In this document: piece by piece, positions 41,669 to 41,994 of the stretch | Numbering within the stretch: position 1 is the first letter of the stretch | Layout of the letters: each line of letters opens with the position of its first letter | Source of the DNA: Prevotella sp. | GTDB lineage: Bacteria > Bacteroidota > Bacteroidia > Bacteroidales > Bacteroidaceae | Direction of reading: 5' to 3' | DNA length: 41,994 bases | Assembly (NCBI GenBank): GCA_022771625.1 | Contig: JALFCW010000114.1 | Span: forward strand, 1 to 41,994 | Notes under the pieces: generated by a model | The model's database searches: none | The model's input: the letters and a program-made list of their open reading frames with translations, nothing else | Told to the model about the DNA's origin: nothing | Program-made: the position numbers and the translations under genes

Positions 41669-41994
41669 ATGCCTCGTGCTATACCGGTGCAAAAAATCGA
41701 TACACTATCAACAATCATCACTCCAGGATATGTGCCTTCGACGGAGGCTCTCGTGTTCGACTATAAATACGACATGTCAAACAACCGTATCTATCGTCTG
41801 CGTATAGAGCCACTCGACAAGAGCGTATTGAGGCAGATGACAGGCATACTTGCCAGTTCTGCCGCCACATTTCTCGTGCTTGTCTTCGTGTTTTGGTATC
41901 TTATCAGGACTATGCTCCGCCATCGGTCGATTGAGGAGATGAAGGACGATTTCACCCATAATATCACCCACGAACTGAAGACTCCTGTATCAGT
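41669..41994 (+). CDS. sensor histidine kinase, truncated at 5' end and cut by window edge
   Basis: The frame is open from 41582 to the window end. From the ATG at 41669 it encodes a short periplasmic stub (MPRAIPVQKIDTLST to RIYRLRIEPLDKSV), a membrane helix (ILASSAATFLVLVFVFWYLI) and the start of a HisKA domain, MKDDFTHNITHELKTPVS, whose His at 41969-41971 is the phosphoacceptor. Kinases of this Bacteroidota type normally start with a first membrane helix and about 150 more periplasmic residues, which are missing. The break coincides with the break in the barrel gene on the other strand. The 3' part lies beyond the window. Confidence 0.8.
   Translation, partial: MPRAIPVQKIDTLSTIITPGYVPSTEALVFDYKYDMSNNRIYRLRIEPLDKSVLRQMTGILASSAATFLVLVFVFWYLIRTMLRHRSIEEMKDDFTHNITHELKTPVS

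Overview
The window looks like chromosomal DNA from a Bacteroidota bacterium, most likely a Prevotella-type member of the Bacteroidales. Four things support this. LpxC and FabZ are fused into one protein, and hisB encodes both the phosphatase and the dehydratase, as is usual in this phylum. Outer-membrane barrels of the Bacteroidota 'outer membrane beta-barrel family' (OMP_b-brl_3 type) are present. Start sites lack Shine-Dalgarno sequences but are preceded by TAnnTTTG -7 elements, the Bacteroidota sigma-ABfr promoter signature. No tRNA, rRNA, CRISPR array or intact insertion sequence was seen.

Layout: (1) 1-1.7 kb, the end of gmd and all of fcl (GDP-L-fucose synthesis), converging on xylB with a hairpin terminator between them. 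(2) 3.4-12.9 kb, an eight-gene exopolysaccharide locus: a stand-alone receiver protein, a sugar transferase fused to a degenerate receiver domain, a half-length TolC-like protein, a Wzc-like co-polymerase with a degenerate kinase domain, a Wzy-like polymerase, a family 2 glycosyltransferase, and two tandem paralogous membrane glycosyltransferases. (3) 12.9-15.3 kb, ispE and dnaB, divergent, each with its own promoter. (4) 15.4-18.7 kb, a minus-strand operon of a Gfo/Idh/MocA oxidoreductase, a DUF4421 protein, a DUF1460 amidase-like protein and a DUF1232 membrane protein. (5) 18.8-25.5 kb, a membrane protein and hisB, then menG-aroE-purM-prfA-pyrF. (6) 25.5-36.4 kb, a colinear envelope cluster lpxD-lpxC/fabZ-lpxA-miaA-PBP1A, then a PIF1/RecD-like helicase and a secreted GH2 beta-galactosidase. 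(7) 36.4-42 kb, an accessory and partly decayed region: 350 bases of repeats and nested hairpins, a broken gene, an outer-membrane barrel with a transmembrane winged-helix regulator, and a junction where a 5'-truncated barrel gene and a 5'-truncated histidine kinase gene abut head to head.

How the parts fit: gmd/fcl supplies GDP-fucose to cell-surface glycans. The 3.4-12.9 kb locus probably builds and exports one polysaccharide. Its unusual points are the receiver-type control modules at its start and the reduced forms of its export proteins. The Lpx and PBP1A genes are ordinary housekeeping. The right end carries a one-component system (membrane-anchored winged helix plus outer-membrane barrel) whose two promoters share a 9-base motif, and a likely deletion or assembly join at about 41.65 kb. 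All functions are read from the sequence by recognition of families and motifs; no database search was run.
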